NCBI GenBank assembly: GCA_040266995.1
Contig: JAWRHV010000004.1
Span: 1-50,544, forward strand
DNA from: UBA4312 sp040266995
Lineage (GTDB): Bacteria > Bacillota_I > Bacilli_A > Erysipelotrichales > Erysipelotrichaceae
Length of the DNA stretch: 50,544 nucleotides
Reading direction: 5' to 3'
The notes under the pieces are model-generated. The model saw nothing but the letters and a program-made list of their open reading frames with translations. It made no database searches and was not told the DNA's origin. Each line of letters opens with the position of its first letter. Position 1 is the first letter of the stretch. This document shows positions 8,799 through 16,910 of this stretch, in pieces. The position numbers and the translations under genes were made by a program.

Positions 8799-9567
8799 GT
8801 TTTCTCCAAACTGTCACCACAAACGAGAAGGTAACCTCCATCGGATCGTGATGCCTGATCTTTTCCATCGCTTCATAGGCCGTATTATAACGATACGGTG
8901 TCATTTCCAACAGGCTCCATAAATCGGTCACCCGATGAGACTGCGTCAATATCTTACGGGATTCCATACGAAATCCTTTCATGGTTTCCTTCGGCAAGGG
9001 ATTCTCATAAGGTGTATCGTAAAGTGCTTCTTTGAGCTGCCAGCAGTGGCGTGGGCCCGGTCCGACGACAATATACGCCCCGTCCTTTTTCAAAAGACGC
9101 CAGGCCTCCTGATTGGCCGGTGGAACAAACAAAGCCGTAATGACATCCACACTGGACGTTTCTAAGGGAACATGAAAAATGTTTCCGGCCATGTACTGCG
9201 TGTTCTTATCGTGACGGGCCGCATACCGTACCGCTTCTTTACTGGCATCGATCCCAAAACAGAACATGGCCTGCTCGGCAAATACCTTTGTATAATACCC
9301 CTGGCCACAGCCCATATCCACCAGTGTATCCACATGCATCGTTTTTAATTTTTTAGCCACGTATGACCGCATAAAGGCATAGTAATCCTTTTCTAGAAAA
9401 CGCGTACGGGCCTGCACCATCTGTTTATTATCTCCCTGCCCCTTTTTTTGTTTCCGGGACAGGTTCACGTAGCCTTCCTTGGCTACATCAAAGCTGTGGT
9501 TGTTCGCACATACAAAACGATGTTGTTCTTTTTGAAGTGGTTTTTGACATATTGGGCAAATCAGCAT
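8782..9567 (-). CDS. rlmA: 23S rRNA (guanine-N1)-methyltransferase, RlmA family
   Basis: The 261-residue product starts with the zinc-binding module of RlmA/TlrB (CPIC near residue 4, then C-x3-H in FVCANNHSFD) and the family sequence KEGYVNLSRKQKKGQGDNKQM. The SAM-binding part follows (VDMGCGQGYYTKVF near 90, IDASKEAVRYAARH). It should methylate N1 of a guanine in helix 35 of 23S rRNA (G745 or G748 depending on subclass). AGGAGGTG precedes the ATG. Its 3' end overlaps the second rRNA methyltransferase gene, forming a two-gene rRNA modification unit. The subclass, and so any link to macrolide response, cannot be told from sequence. Confidence 0.9.
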   Translation of the reverse strand: MLICPICQKPLQKEQHRFVCANNHSFDVAKEGYVNLSRKQKKGQGDNKQMVQARTRFLEKDYYAFMRSYVAKKLKTMHVDTLVDMGCGQGYYTKVFAEQAMFCFGIDASKEAVRYAARHDKNTQYMAGNIFHVPLETSSVDVITALFVPPANQEAWRLLKKDGAYIVVGPGPRHCWQLKEALYDTPYENPLPKETMKGFRMESRKILTQSHRVTDLWSLLEMTPYRYNTAYEAMEKIRHHDPMEVTFSFVVTVWRKHENND

Positions 9568-9580
9568 AGGACACCTCCTG

Positions 9581-9607
9581 AAAAAAAGAAGCCTGTATTG
9601 ACTTCTT
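9581..9607 (-). terminator. Rho-independent terminator of the ezrA-iscS-thiI unit
   Basis: AAGAAGTC and GGCTTCTT pair around a six-base loop on the minus strand, followed by a run of T. The 5' arm overlaps the stop codon of the 209-residue membrane protein gene. Confidence 0.82.
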
Positions 9608-10235
9608 ATTGGTTAGGTAAAGATGGCAGCTCCGGCTTTCTTTGCGGGATTTCCTGTTTTTGTTTATTTTGTTTGATCAGGAAAACCAGAGCGACGATGG
9701 CTGCCGCAAATAAGATCAATCGCATCAATGACATAAAGGCACTGAGAAATCCGACGGATTCCAGACGCTGGGATAATTCGATGACTCGGTAATACGCATC
9801 GGAATTCCCATACCAGTCATAATTATCAATCATCAATGAGCGGCCTAACGTTATAATTTCATCCACCATCAACAAGACAGGAATGCTGATGGCTCCGAAT
9901 ACAGCGGCCGCTGTATTCATACCAAACAGAACAAATCCACATTGTTTCTCCTCTTTTTTCTGAAGAGTGAAGATCAGATATAATACAGCCGCTACAAGAG
10001 CCAATCCCCATTCTATCCAAAACAGGATCAGAATGGTTTTTGCTTCGTTCATCATACTGCCAAGGACCGTGTAACTGTCTGTAATCGCATTAAAAGATGT
10101 TCCGTCCATGGCATCCAGTTCAGCGATATGATAGACCATGATGATGGTAACGATCAATGCGACAACAGAAAGTACCCCATTGAGCAAGCTGATGCATTTC
10201 GGAATCAGACGGTACATTTTATAATCTTGGTTCAT
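9606..10235 (-). CDS. Four-helix membrane protein of unknown function
   Basis: I do not recognise a family. The 209-residue product has four clear membrane segments, about residues 15-37, 66-88, 98-122 and 163-189. The C-terminal tail after the last helix is rich in K and Q. An extracytoplasmic or cytoplasmic loop of about 40 residues (123-162) holds several tyrosines. AGGAGGTG precedes the ATG and overlaps the thiI stop, so it is the last gene of the ezrA-iscS-thiI unit, just before a terminator. Confidence 0.8.
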   Translation of the reverse strand: MNQDYKMYRLIPKCISLLNGVLSVVALIVTIIMVYHIAELDAMDGTSFNAITDSYTVLGSMMNEAKTILILFWIEWGLALVAAVLYLIFTLQKKEEKQCGFVLFGMNTAAAVFGAISIPVLLMVDEIITLGRSLMIDNYDWYGNSDAYYRVIELSQRLESVGFLSAFMSLMRLILFAAAIVALVFLIKQNKQKQEIPQRKPELPSLPNQ

Positions 10236-10246
10236 AAAGACACCTC

Positions 10247-11446
10247 CTAGAACAGATCCAGATCCTCTTTGACCGGGCGTACCCAGATATCTTCTGTCTG
10301 TTCAATGCATTGTTCTACCATAGACTGCCAGTCCCAACGTGCTTCATAACGCTGGCAACGTTCAATCTTCGGTTTCGTTGCCGGATTCTTCGGTTCAAAA
10401 ATCGTACAGCAGTCCTCGAATGGTAGGATGGATGTTTCATATGTTCCGATCTTTCGTGATAAATCAATGATTTCCACTTTGTCCATGCATACCAATGGAC
10501 GAATGATCGGCATATTGGTTACATCGTTGATGGTCTGCATACTGTTCAATGTCTGGCTGGCCACCTGTCCGATGGACTCGCCGGTCGCAATCACCTGGGC
10601 ATGACGCTTTTCCGCCAGTCCATGGGCGATGCGCATCATCATCCGACGCATCAGCGTAATCGCATAGCTTTCATCCGCATGCTCGTAGATGGAAAGCTGC
10701 AGATTGGTAAACGGAACCACATGCACCAGGATCTCCCCCTGGTATCCGCTGATCTGCTGGGCTAATTCCAGCACCTTCTGACGGGCATGCTGGGAAGTAT
10801 ACGGAGGAGAAGCAAAATGAACGCACTCGATATAGACACCCCGTTTCATCATCAGATAGCTGGCTACCGGTGAATCAATTCCCCCGCTCAGACATACCAT
10901 GGCCTTGCCACCGACACCGACCGGATAGCCGCCGGCTCCCGCGACGCGATCGGTCATAATATAGGCAGCATCCCGATGGACTTCAATAATGATCTTAACA
11001 TCCGGATCGTGGACATCAACACGCCAGGAACTATTTCGCAAGATCTCACCGGCCACCTGCCGATTGATGGTATCCGAAATCAAAGGGAAGGTCTTATCGG
11101 ATCGGCGCGCTGCCACCTTAAAGGTCTTCGGTGTCGCAAGATCTAAACATTGTTTGACCGCCTCTTTGATTTGATCCATATCCGGCTGGACTTTCACAGC
11201 CAGAGAAAAAGAGGAGATGCCAAACACCTTGGACAACACATCCTTGACCTGCTCCGGATCTTCCTGATGCAGATAAATATACATACGGTCATGTTGTCTT
11301 TCATATTCCAGACCCTCAAAGTTTTTCAAAGCTTTGCGTACATTGTCATACAGTGCCTTGATAAACTTGTTTCGGTTTTTTCCTTTTAAGCTCAATTCGC
11401 CATAGCGAATTAAGATATGATCATAACGATAATCCATATTGGTCAA
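10247..11446 (-). CDS. thiI: tRNA 4-thiouridine synthase ThiI
   Basis: The 399-residue enzyme transfers sulfur, delivered by a cysteine desulfurase, to U8 of tRNA. In order it has the N-terminal ferredoxin-like and THUMP regions (about 1-165, ILIRYGELSLKGKNR at the start) and the PP-loop ATP pyrophosphatase domain with SGGIDSPVASYLM near residue 185. The rhodanese domain of the E. coli enzyme is absent, as usual in Bacillota. The first codon is a TTG at 11446 with AAGGAG four bases upstream; an ATG at 11437 is the alternative but sits 13 bases from that site. It overlaps iscS by 26 bases, matching the functional partnership. Confidence 0.93.
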   Translation of the reverse strand: MTNMDYRYDHILIRYGELSLKGKNRNKFIKALYDNVRKALKNFEGLEYERQHDRMYIYLHQEDPEQVKDVLSKVFGISSFSLAVKVQPDMDQIKEAVKQCLDLATPKTFKVAARRSDKTFPLISDTINRQVAGEILRNSSWRVDVHDPDVKIIIEVHRDAAYIMTDRVAGAGGYPVGVGGKAMVCLSGGIDSPVASYLMMKRGVYIECVHFASPPYTSQHARQKVLELAQQISGYQGEILVHVVPFTNLQLSIYEHADESYAITLMRRMMMRIAHGLAEKRHAQVIATGESIGQVASQTLNSMQTINDVTNMPIIRPLVCMDKVEIIDLSRKIGTYETSILPFEDCCTIFEPKNPATKPKIERCQRYEARWDWQSMVEQCIEQTEDIWVRPVKEDLDLF

Positions 11447-12551
11447 TTATCTCCTTACATACTTGTATAAATGTTTCTGCCTGCTTCATCGTATTCTCCT
11501 TGGAAAAAGACAACCGGATCATATGCGTCGCATCCTTTTGGGTTTTCCCCATGGCCTTTAACACTTCCGATTCATTCGTTCCATGCGAAGAGCAAGTACT
11601 CTTGGCAGATACACAGATGCCTCGCTCATCCAGCGCATTCAACAATACTTCGCTGGTCAGGGAATCAAAGCCGATATTCAGAATATACGGCAAGGCGTTT
11701 TCCGGCGAATGGATATGGGCCCCCGGTATCTGGCTTAACTGCTCCCGCAGCCATTGATTGATCCGTGATACCTTTTTATAGGACGCTTCCTGCTGCTCCA
11801 GGGCCAGGCGGATCGTCTTTGCCAATACAATATTGACCGGCGCATTCTGGGTGCCCCCACGCAGTCCTTGTTCCTGCTGCCCTCCCTGTACGATCGGAAG
11901 CAGACGGATGTTCCTTTTTTTCATCAACAAGGCACTGCCCTTTAATCCGTGGATCTTATGGGCCGATACTGTCATCATATCCAATGAAGAAACAGGAATA
12001 TCAATCTTTGAAAAGCTCTGTACACAATCGACATGAAATTTACAGGTCGGGTGGTTATGTACGACTTTCTCAATTTCTTCAATGGGATTGATTGCCCCCA
12101 TTTCGTTGTTGACATGCATGCAGGAAACCAGAATGGTATCCTTGCGCATGTGCTTCTTTACGATTTCCGGTGTCACGATTCCTTGTTCGTTGATTGGCAA
12201 AGTATCCACCTCAAAACCGAACATTTGTAAAAAGTCAGCCGAGTGGGCCACGGAAGCATGTTCCACATTGCTGATCAATATGTGTTTTCCCCGCGATTGA
12301 TTGGCCAGCGCATACCCGACAATAGCAAGGGTATTGGATTCACTGGCACTGCCTGTAAACAGGATCTCATCCGGACGGACCCGTAGCATTCCGGCTATGG
12401 CTGCACGACTTTTTTCCATCAGCTGTCCGGCTTTTCTTCCTACACCGTGCAGACTGTCCGGATTTCCATACAGATCCTTTAAAAGTTGAGTATAAACGTG
12501 AAGGACCTCTGGTGAAACAGAGGTCGTTGAAGAGTTATCAAAATAGATCAT
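11421..12551 (-). CDS. iscS: Cysteine desulfurase (IscS/NifS-like)
   Basis: This PLP enzyme of 376 residues releases sulfur from cysteine and passes it on as persulfide. Visible features are the N-terminal YFDNSSTTSVSPEV, HASV near 100, HVDCVQSF near 175, the PLP lysine in SAHKIHGLKG near 200 and the active cysteine in SAKSTCSSHGTNE near 320. The neighbour thiI starts inside its 3' end, so the likely sulfur acceptor is ThiI for tRNA thiolation. The upstream stop of ezrA is three bases away. The same ezrA-nifS-thiI order is known in Bacillus-type genomes. Confidence 0.92.
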   Translation of the reverse strand: MIYFDNSSTTSVSPEVLHVYTQLLKDLYGNPDSLHGVGRKAGQLMEKSRAAIAGMLRVRPDEILFTGSASESNTLAIVGYALANQSRGKHILISNVEHASVAHSADFLQMFGFEVDTLPINEQGIVTPEIVKKHMRKDTILVSCMHVNNEMGAINPIEEIEKVVHNHPTCKFHVDCVQSFSKIDIPVSSLDMMTVSAHKIHGLKGSALLMKKRNIRLLPIVQGGQQEQGLRGGTQNAPVNIVLAKTIRLALEQQEASYKKVSRINQWLREQLSQIPGAHIHSPENALPYILNIGFDSLTSEVLLNALDERGICVSAKSTCSSHGTNESEVLKAMGKTQKDATHMIRLSFSKENTMKQAETFIQVCKEIIDQYGLSL

Positions 12552-12553
12552 TC

Positions 12554-14326
12554 CTATACCTGATTCATAACTGCCGGATCTTTACGAGCCACCAATTTTT
12601 CATAGGTACCCGGATGTAAGTTTTCAATTGCCTGGATGGCAATCTTCAGAGCTCTGGTGTACTCACCGTTCTGGAAGCACAGCTCAGCTCTTGTCAGATC
12701 CGTATCCATTGACGGATGGGAACTGCGGAAACGGTTTCCGAATACAATCGCGTTTTCCACCATCACAGCAACACCGATCAGGTTGTTTGCGTTGTTATAA
12801 AGCTTGTATACAAAGTCGATCGCATCCTGCAGATCGGCGTTTAATGTTTCTACATCCAACGGTGAATGGCTTAGCACCACCTGTACACGGGAAATCAGAT
12901 TCTCACCCTGACGGATATCCTCACGGAACTGACTGGATACACTTGGCAGCTGACGTGTTGCCGCATTCAAGCGTACCTCATTCAAGATCAGCTGCAGCTT
13001 AACCAGCTGTTTCTGGGCGCGGGCTTCATCGCTGCTGGCCTGCACCAGTTTGGTCTTCATGCCCTTGATCTGTTTGGAGAAATCATCGACATCCTGAGCA
13101 TACTCACGATAATAGTGGATCACATCCACACTTGGCATCGCATCCTGGGCCAGTTCTTTTTGAATCAGCTGACCGGCTTCATTCAGGTTGGCCATCTGCT
13201 CATCGGCTAACGCAAAACGATGGGTCCAGTCTTCCAGACCAAAACGATCCTTTGTGTTGGCATACAGTTCCTTGATTTCATTCAGATCCTGCTGAACTTC
13301 TGCTGTCAGAGCCAGATTTCTTTCCAAACCACCATGAATTTCATCATAGGCTTCCTTTTCTGATGTCATTTCATCCTGCAGATCCAGTACGGCATCGCTT
13401 ACTTCTCCCAGCTCAACCTGTGCATCTTTCAGATTTCCTACGTCGATCAGCGTTGTAGCCTCCTGCAGTTTATCCTTGGCCTGCGCTAACCGGCTGTCCA
13501 CTTCCAGAAAACGCAGATCGACATGATTATCTTCCAATGTCTGCGCGTTCTTTTCGATTTCACGAATGGCCTGTGGAATCAGTACACGGGCTTTTTCATA
13601 CAAGCTTGGGCATAACGCAATCTGGGTACTGACATCATCGATCTCATTGGCGATGCGGTTGCCCTCTTCTTTCGCTTTATTAAACTCACTGGCATACATC
13701 CACTCTTCAAAATTCGAGAAGTCATTCTCAATTTCCTGCATGCGGGAATCGAAGAAAGTGGTAGCCTTATAGTACGAGGTCCGATTGCTTTGATACGCTT
13801 GTTTCACATTGTAGAAACGTTCTTTTAACGCATTGGAAAAATCACGGATCTCGGTTTCTCTTTTCAGGATATGATCCAGTGCCTTGGAAATAATACGGAC
13901 ACGTTCCTGGGCATCATCTACACTGGTTTCCAGCTCATCCATGACACGCATGGCTTTTTTGGTACGACCTCTTTCGACCATATCACTGGCTTGTTCGCAT
14001 AACTGGTCACAATCCTCCAGCGATTTCATACATACACGATACTTCGGTGTCAGCGTATTTAAACGCTCCATGATATCGGCATTGGCTTTCGCAAACGCCT
14101 TGGCCTTGTTAAATTTGTAATCCAGCGAATTGTTGCGCACTTCGTTGACATCGGCTTCCAGCTGTGAAAAACGATCTCTGGCCTTTTTCTTCTTTACCGA
14201 CTTGGAAATGATGCCGATCAGAATCAAAACCAGAATGGCAATCGCTATATAAATCAACACTTCTACAGAAACTCTACTCTGTATGAACTGAATCAATGAC
14301 TGAATATACCCCATTACAGTATCCAT
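12554..14326 (-). CDS. ezrA: Septation ring formation regulator EzrA
   Basis: EzrA is a membrane-anchored modulator of FtsZ ring assembly that also links division to wall synthesis. The 590-residue product has one N-terminal membrane segment (about residues 20-40) followed by a basic KKKKAR patch and a long cytoplasmic, heptad-rich helical rod. Length and layout match the family (about 560-570). The open frame continues to 14386, but that part spans the TATAAT box at 14357-14362. The ATG at 14326 has GGGGAGG eight bases upstream, so it is the start. It heads the unit with iscS, thiI and a membrane protein, divergent from rpsD. Confidence 0.93.
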   Translation of the reverse strand: MDTVMGYIQSLIQFIQSRVSVEVLIYIAIAILVLILIGIISKSVKKKKARDRFSQLEADVNEVRNNSLDYKFNKAKAFAKANADIMERLNTLTPKYRVCMKSLEDCDQLCEQASDMVERGRTKKAMRVMDELETSVDDAQERVRIISKALDHILKRETEIRDFSNALKERFYNVKQAYQSNRTSYYKATTFFDSRMQEIENDFSNFEEWMYASEFNKAKEEGNRIANEIDDVSTQIALCPSLYEKARVLIPQAIREIEKNAQTLEDNHVDLRFLEVDSRLAQAKDKLQEATTLIDVGNLKDAQVELGEVSDAVLDLQDEMTSEKEAYDEIHGGLERNLALTAEVQQDLNEIKELYANTKDRFGLEDWTHRFALADEQMANLNEAGQLIQKELAQDAMPSVDVIHYYREYAQDVDDFSKQIKGMKTKLVQASSDEARAQKQLVKLQLILNEVRLNAATRQLPSVSSQFREDIRQGENLISRVQVVLSHSPLDVETLNADLQDAIDFVYKLYNNANNLIGVAVMVENAIVFGNRFRSSHPSMDTDLTRAELCFQNGEYTRALKIAIQAIENLHPGTYEKLVARKDPAVMNQV

Positions 14327-14356
14327 GAAACATACCTCCCCTTGAAAGCTAAAGTC

Positions 14357-14385
14357 ATTATAGCAAAACTCCGAAACAGTTTCCA
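14357..14385 (-). promoter_or_regulatory. Promoter of ezrA-iscS-thiI
   Basis: TGGAAA (14380-14385), a 17-base spacer and TGC-TATAAT (-10 at 14357-14362) form an extended -10 promoter. It faces away from the rpsD promoter 20 bases to the right. Confidence 0.75.
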
Positions 14386-14403
14386 TGAATAAGTGAATTT
14401 TTC

Positions 14404-14432
14404 TTGATTTTAATCGTTGGCTTTGGTATGAT
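14404..14432 (+). promoter_or_regulatory. Promoter of rpsD
   Basis: TTGATT (14404-14409), a 17-base spacer ending in TGG, and TATGAT (14427-14432) give a strong extended promoter. The predicted transcript start is near 14439. Confidence 0.85.
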
Positions 14433-14438
14433 ACTTAA

Positions 14439-14596
14439 GCGTAAATTGATAGCAGCATACAAAGCCTTGAGGTTTGCGTTACAGGCAGTGAGCGATATGA
14501 GTAACTATGAGCTGATAGCAGAAAATATCTTACTGTAACACGATTCAGGGTGATTTGTACTGTTATTGTTTTGCAAAAAACAATAGGAGGAAAAAC
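14439..14596 (+). promoter_or_regulatory. Long leader of rpsD, candidate S4 autoregulatory region
   Basis: About 158 bases separate the predicted transcript start from the S4 start codon, far more than elsewhere in this window. Just before the AGGAGG, TATTGTTTT and AAAACAATA form a perfect 9-bp hairpin with a GCAA loop. In Bacillota, S4 is known to repress its own translation through a leader pseudoknot; this leader is a candidate for that. I did not fold the whole leader. Confidence 0.55.
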
Positions 14597-15205
14597 ATGT
14601 CAAGAAACACAGGAAGTACCTGGAAAAAGTCTCGTCGTCTTGATTTTTCGATTCTTGAAACAGGAGAAGAATTAACACGTCGTAATTACATTCCGGGCCA
14701 ACACGGTAACGCTCGCCGTCCGAAACTGACAAACTACGGTTTGCAGCTGCAGGAAAAACAACGTATTCGTCATACGTATCAACTGAGCGAAAAACAATTT
14801 GCCAACACCTACAAGAAAGCAAGTAAAAAAGCAGGGGCTGCTGGTGAAAACTTATTGGTTATGCTGGAAAGTCGTTTAGACAACATTGTTTACCGTATGG
14901 GATTTGCCCGTACTCGTCGTGGATCTCGTCAGCTGGTAAACCACGGACATATTCTGGTAGATGGCAAAAAGGTAGATATTCCTAGTTATCAGGTAAAACC
15001 GGGCCAGACCATCGAAGTTCGTGAACGTTCTCTGAATTTAGCAAGTATCAACGATGCTTTGGAAGCAGCTGCTTCTACCGTTGCTTTTGTTGAAGTAGAC
15101 AAAGATAAGAAAAAAGGTGTTTATGTTCGTTACCCTGAACGTAATGAACTGTTCACTGCACAGCCAATTAACGAACTGTTAGTTGTTGAGTATTACAACC
15201 GATAA
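14597..15205 (+). CDS. rpsD: 30S ribosomal protein S4
   Basis: S4 binds the 5' domain of 16S rRNA early in 30S assembly. The 202-residue product shows RRLDFSILETGEEL, YIPGQHG, KQRIRHTYQLSEKQF and the S4 RNA-binding domain (LESRLDNIVYRMGFARTRRGSRQLVNHGHILVDG split across about residues 88-120). It has no N-terminal zinc cysteines, so it is the zinc-independent form. The start at 14597 follows AGGAGG by six bases; the open frame upstream overlaps the leader hairpin. It is monocistronic, as in B. subtilis, and ends at a bidirectional terminator. Confidence 0.97.
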   Translation: MSRNTGSTWKKSRRLDFSILETGEELTRRNYIPGQHGNARRPKLTNYGLQLQEKQRIRHTYQLSEKQFANTYKKASKKAGAAGENLLVMLESRLDNIVYRMGFARTRRGSRQLVNHGHILVDGKKVDIPSYQVKPGQTIEVRERSLNLASINDALEAAASTVAFVEVDKDKKKGVYVRYPERNELFTAQPINELLVVEYYNR

Positions 15206-15236
15206 AAAAAGCGAATCGAATGATTCGTTTTTTTTA
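15204..15236. terminator. Bidirectional terminator between rpsD and the flavoprotein gene
   Basis: GCGAATC and GATTCGT (one G-T pair) are flanked by seven A on the left and eight T on the right, so the hairpin can stop transcription from both converging genes. Confidence 0.9.
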
Positions 15237-16397
15237 TGTTAGTGTAGAGCCGGCCAGATAACCGGTAGAAAAAGCAATCTGTAAATTGTACCCGCCGGTC
15301 ATTGCGTCCACATCGAGCAGCTCACCGGCAAACCGTAATCCCGATACCGTTTTGGACGCCATGGTCCGCCGGTCAATGGAAGACAGCTCCAGCCCGCCAT
15401 GGGTCATCATAGCCGCCTGATAGCCTAGAGGACCCGTCACATCGACCGGCCAGTTGGAAAACATCTCCACCAGACGGTTGCGTGTCTTTTGGGAAAGCGA
15501 CGAGATCTTCAGGGATGGATCCAAATGCATTTCCTGTAAAAGCGCCAGCCCAAAGCGTTTCGGTACATAGCGGCTGACAACCGTGATCAGCTGTTGATTG
15601 CCGGCTTTCAGATCTTGACAGAAAGTTTCCTCCTGCTGCCAGATCAGATCGATATGCAGCGTACACGGCGTAGGAACGTACCCGAGGTTGAAAATGGCCG
15701 GACCAGATATCCCGAAACCAGTCAACAGGATATCCCCGACAGCGGCCGGTTTACGGATCTTCACATGTCGTAAAGCCACACCGGACAAGGCATGGGTCCA
15801 CGCCATATCTGTTCGCAGCGGAACCAATATGGGGTATAAAGCCGTACGGGCATGACCGGCCTGCCGGGCCAGCGCATAGCCATCTCCTTGTGAGCCTGTC
15901 TGCGGAAACCCCAAGCCACCACAGGCCACGATCACACAGTCATATGGAATTTTTTTCTGGTCCAAAAGAATACCTTTGCATACATTGTCTTCCATCCACA
16001 ACAAGGATACCGGAGTATTGGTTTTTATGTTGACATCCTCAAGCAGACGGATGAATACATCTCGGATATCCGAAGCCTTGTCGGAACAAGGAAAGATCCG
16101 GTCATTGTCTTCCTTTTTCAAAGAGCATCCGTTGCTTTCCAACAAGGCCATCACATCCTTCGGCCCAAAAGCTTTTAATGCCGGATAGACAAATTTTCCG
16201 TGCGTTTGGACATGTTGTAAAAAAGCATGGATACTTTTGTCGTTGGTTACATTACATCGTCCATTTCCGGTCAGAAGCAATTTCTTTCCCAGCATTTGAT
16301 TTTTTTCATACAAGGTGACCTCCCATCCATTCTGCCTGGCCGCATACGCTGCCATCATCCCGGAAGGGCCGCCACCAATAACCGCCACTTTTTTCAT
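15234..16397 (-). CDS. HI0933-family FAD-dependent oxidoreductase
   Basis: This 387-residue flavoprotein (BaiN/YhiN/HI0933 family) has the N-terminal Rossmann FAD motif VAVIGGGPSGMMAAYAARQ, then LYEKNQMLGKKLLLTGNGRCNVTN, a second dinucleotide-contact segment VIVACGGLGFPQTGSQGDGY near residue 158, and the C-terminal GELLDVDAMTGGYNLQIAFSTG. The substrate is unknown for most family members. The ATG at 16397 is six bases after TGG-TATGAT and has no Shine-Dalgarno, so the message may be leaderless. It converges on rpsD at the shared terminator. Confidence 0.9.
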   Translation of the reverse strand: MKKVAVIGGGPSGMMAAYAARQNGWEVTLYEKNQMLGKKLLLTGNGRCNVTNDKSIHAFLQHVQTHGKFVYPALKAFGPKDVMALLESNGCSLKKEDNDRIFPCSDKASDIRDVFIRLLEDVNIKTNTPVSLLWMEDNVCKGILLDQKKIPYDCVIVACGGLGFPQTGSQGDGYALARQAGHARTALYPILVPLRTDMAWTHALSGVALRHVKIRKPAAVGDILLTGFGISGPAIFNLGYVPTPCTLHIDLIWQQEETFCQDLKAGNQQLITVVSRYVPKRFGLALLQEMHLDPSLKISSLSQKTRNRLVEMFSNWPVDVTGPLGYQAAMMTHGGLELSSIDRRTMASKTVSGLRFAGELLDVDAMTGGYNLQIAFSTGYLAGSTLT

Positions 16398-16403
16398 GGT
16401 CTT

Positions 16404-16409
16404 ATCATA
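16404..16409 (-). promoter_or_regulatory. Extended -10 box of the flavoprotein gene; predicted leaderless start
   Basis: ATGG-TATGAT is followed by AAGACC and then ATG (16397). The spacing puts +1 on the A of ATG. Confidence 0.65.
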
Positions 16410-16450
16410 CCATAAGAAAAGTGGATGTTCTCACAGAACCTTGTGGTTTC

Positions 16451-16762
16451 CTAGTTTTTCAAAAAGTCCAGTTTTTCCGCGATAAACGAATAGTTTCGAT
16501 AAACGTGGCCGTCACGCTCCACCTGGTAGGAGGACACCCTGCCTTTGACTGCGATCAGGTCCTGGGCATGGCAGACATCACATACCGTTTCTGCCAAACC
16601 TCTCCATACTTCAACTTGTATATGATCCTGCTCATAGATGCCCTCGCTGTTGGCAAACGGACGATCAATTCTCATAAGTATGGACGCTGTTTTGATCCCG
16701 TTGGGTGTTTCCTTCAATACAGGCAGCTCTTCGATCTGCCCTACAAAACAAAATAAATTCAT
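16451..16762 (-). CDS. Single-stranded DNA-binding protein paralogue without acidic tail
   Basis: The 103-residue product is one OB-fold of the SSB family: MNLFCFVGQIEELPVL at the start, then DHIQVEVWRGLAETVCDVCHAQDLIAVKGRVSS (split, about residues 45-80). It ends in DFLKN and lacks the Gly/Pro/Gln linker and the acidic DDxxPF tip that recruits repair proteins. It is therefore probably an accessory SSB rather than the replication SSB. I chose the ATG at 16762, which is seven bases from AGGAG; the ATG at 16768 is only one base away. It is unrelated in function to its neighbours. Confidence 0.8.
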   Translation of the reverse strand: MNLFCFVGQIEELPVLKETPNGIKTASILMRIDRPFANSEGIYEQDHIQVEVWRGLAETVCDVCHAQDLIAVKGRVSSYQVERDGHVYRNYSFIAEKLDFLKN

Positions 16763-16839
16763 GTTCATTCTCCTATCCGGTATAGGTATTTACCCATATC
16801 CAATCACCTGCCTTTACCTGTATTGTAGAAATTCAAGAT

Positions 16840-16880
16840 AAAAAAACAAACGAACCATCCTCTCTGAACAGTTCGTTTTT
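16840..16880 (-). terminator. Rho-independent terminator of the M16 peptidase pair
   Basis: AACGAAC and GTTCGTT pair across a 15-base loop on the minus strand, followed by TGTTTTTTT. Confidence 0.75.
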
Positions 16881-16910
16881 ATTCGTTTTACATGATGTGA
16901 ATTCTTTTTT

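Noticed and set aside
14505..14822. 105-codon minus-strand frame over the rpsD start
   Set aside because: It is antisense to the S4 leader and coding start, with no ribosome binding site.
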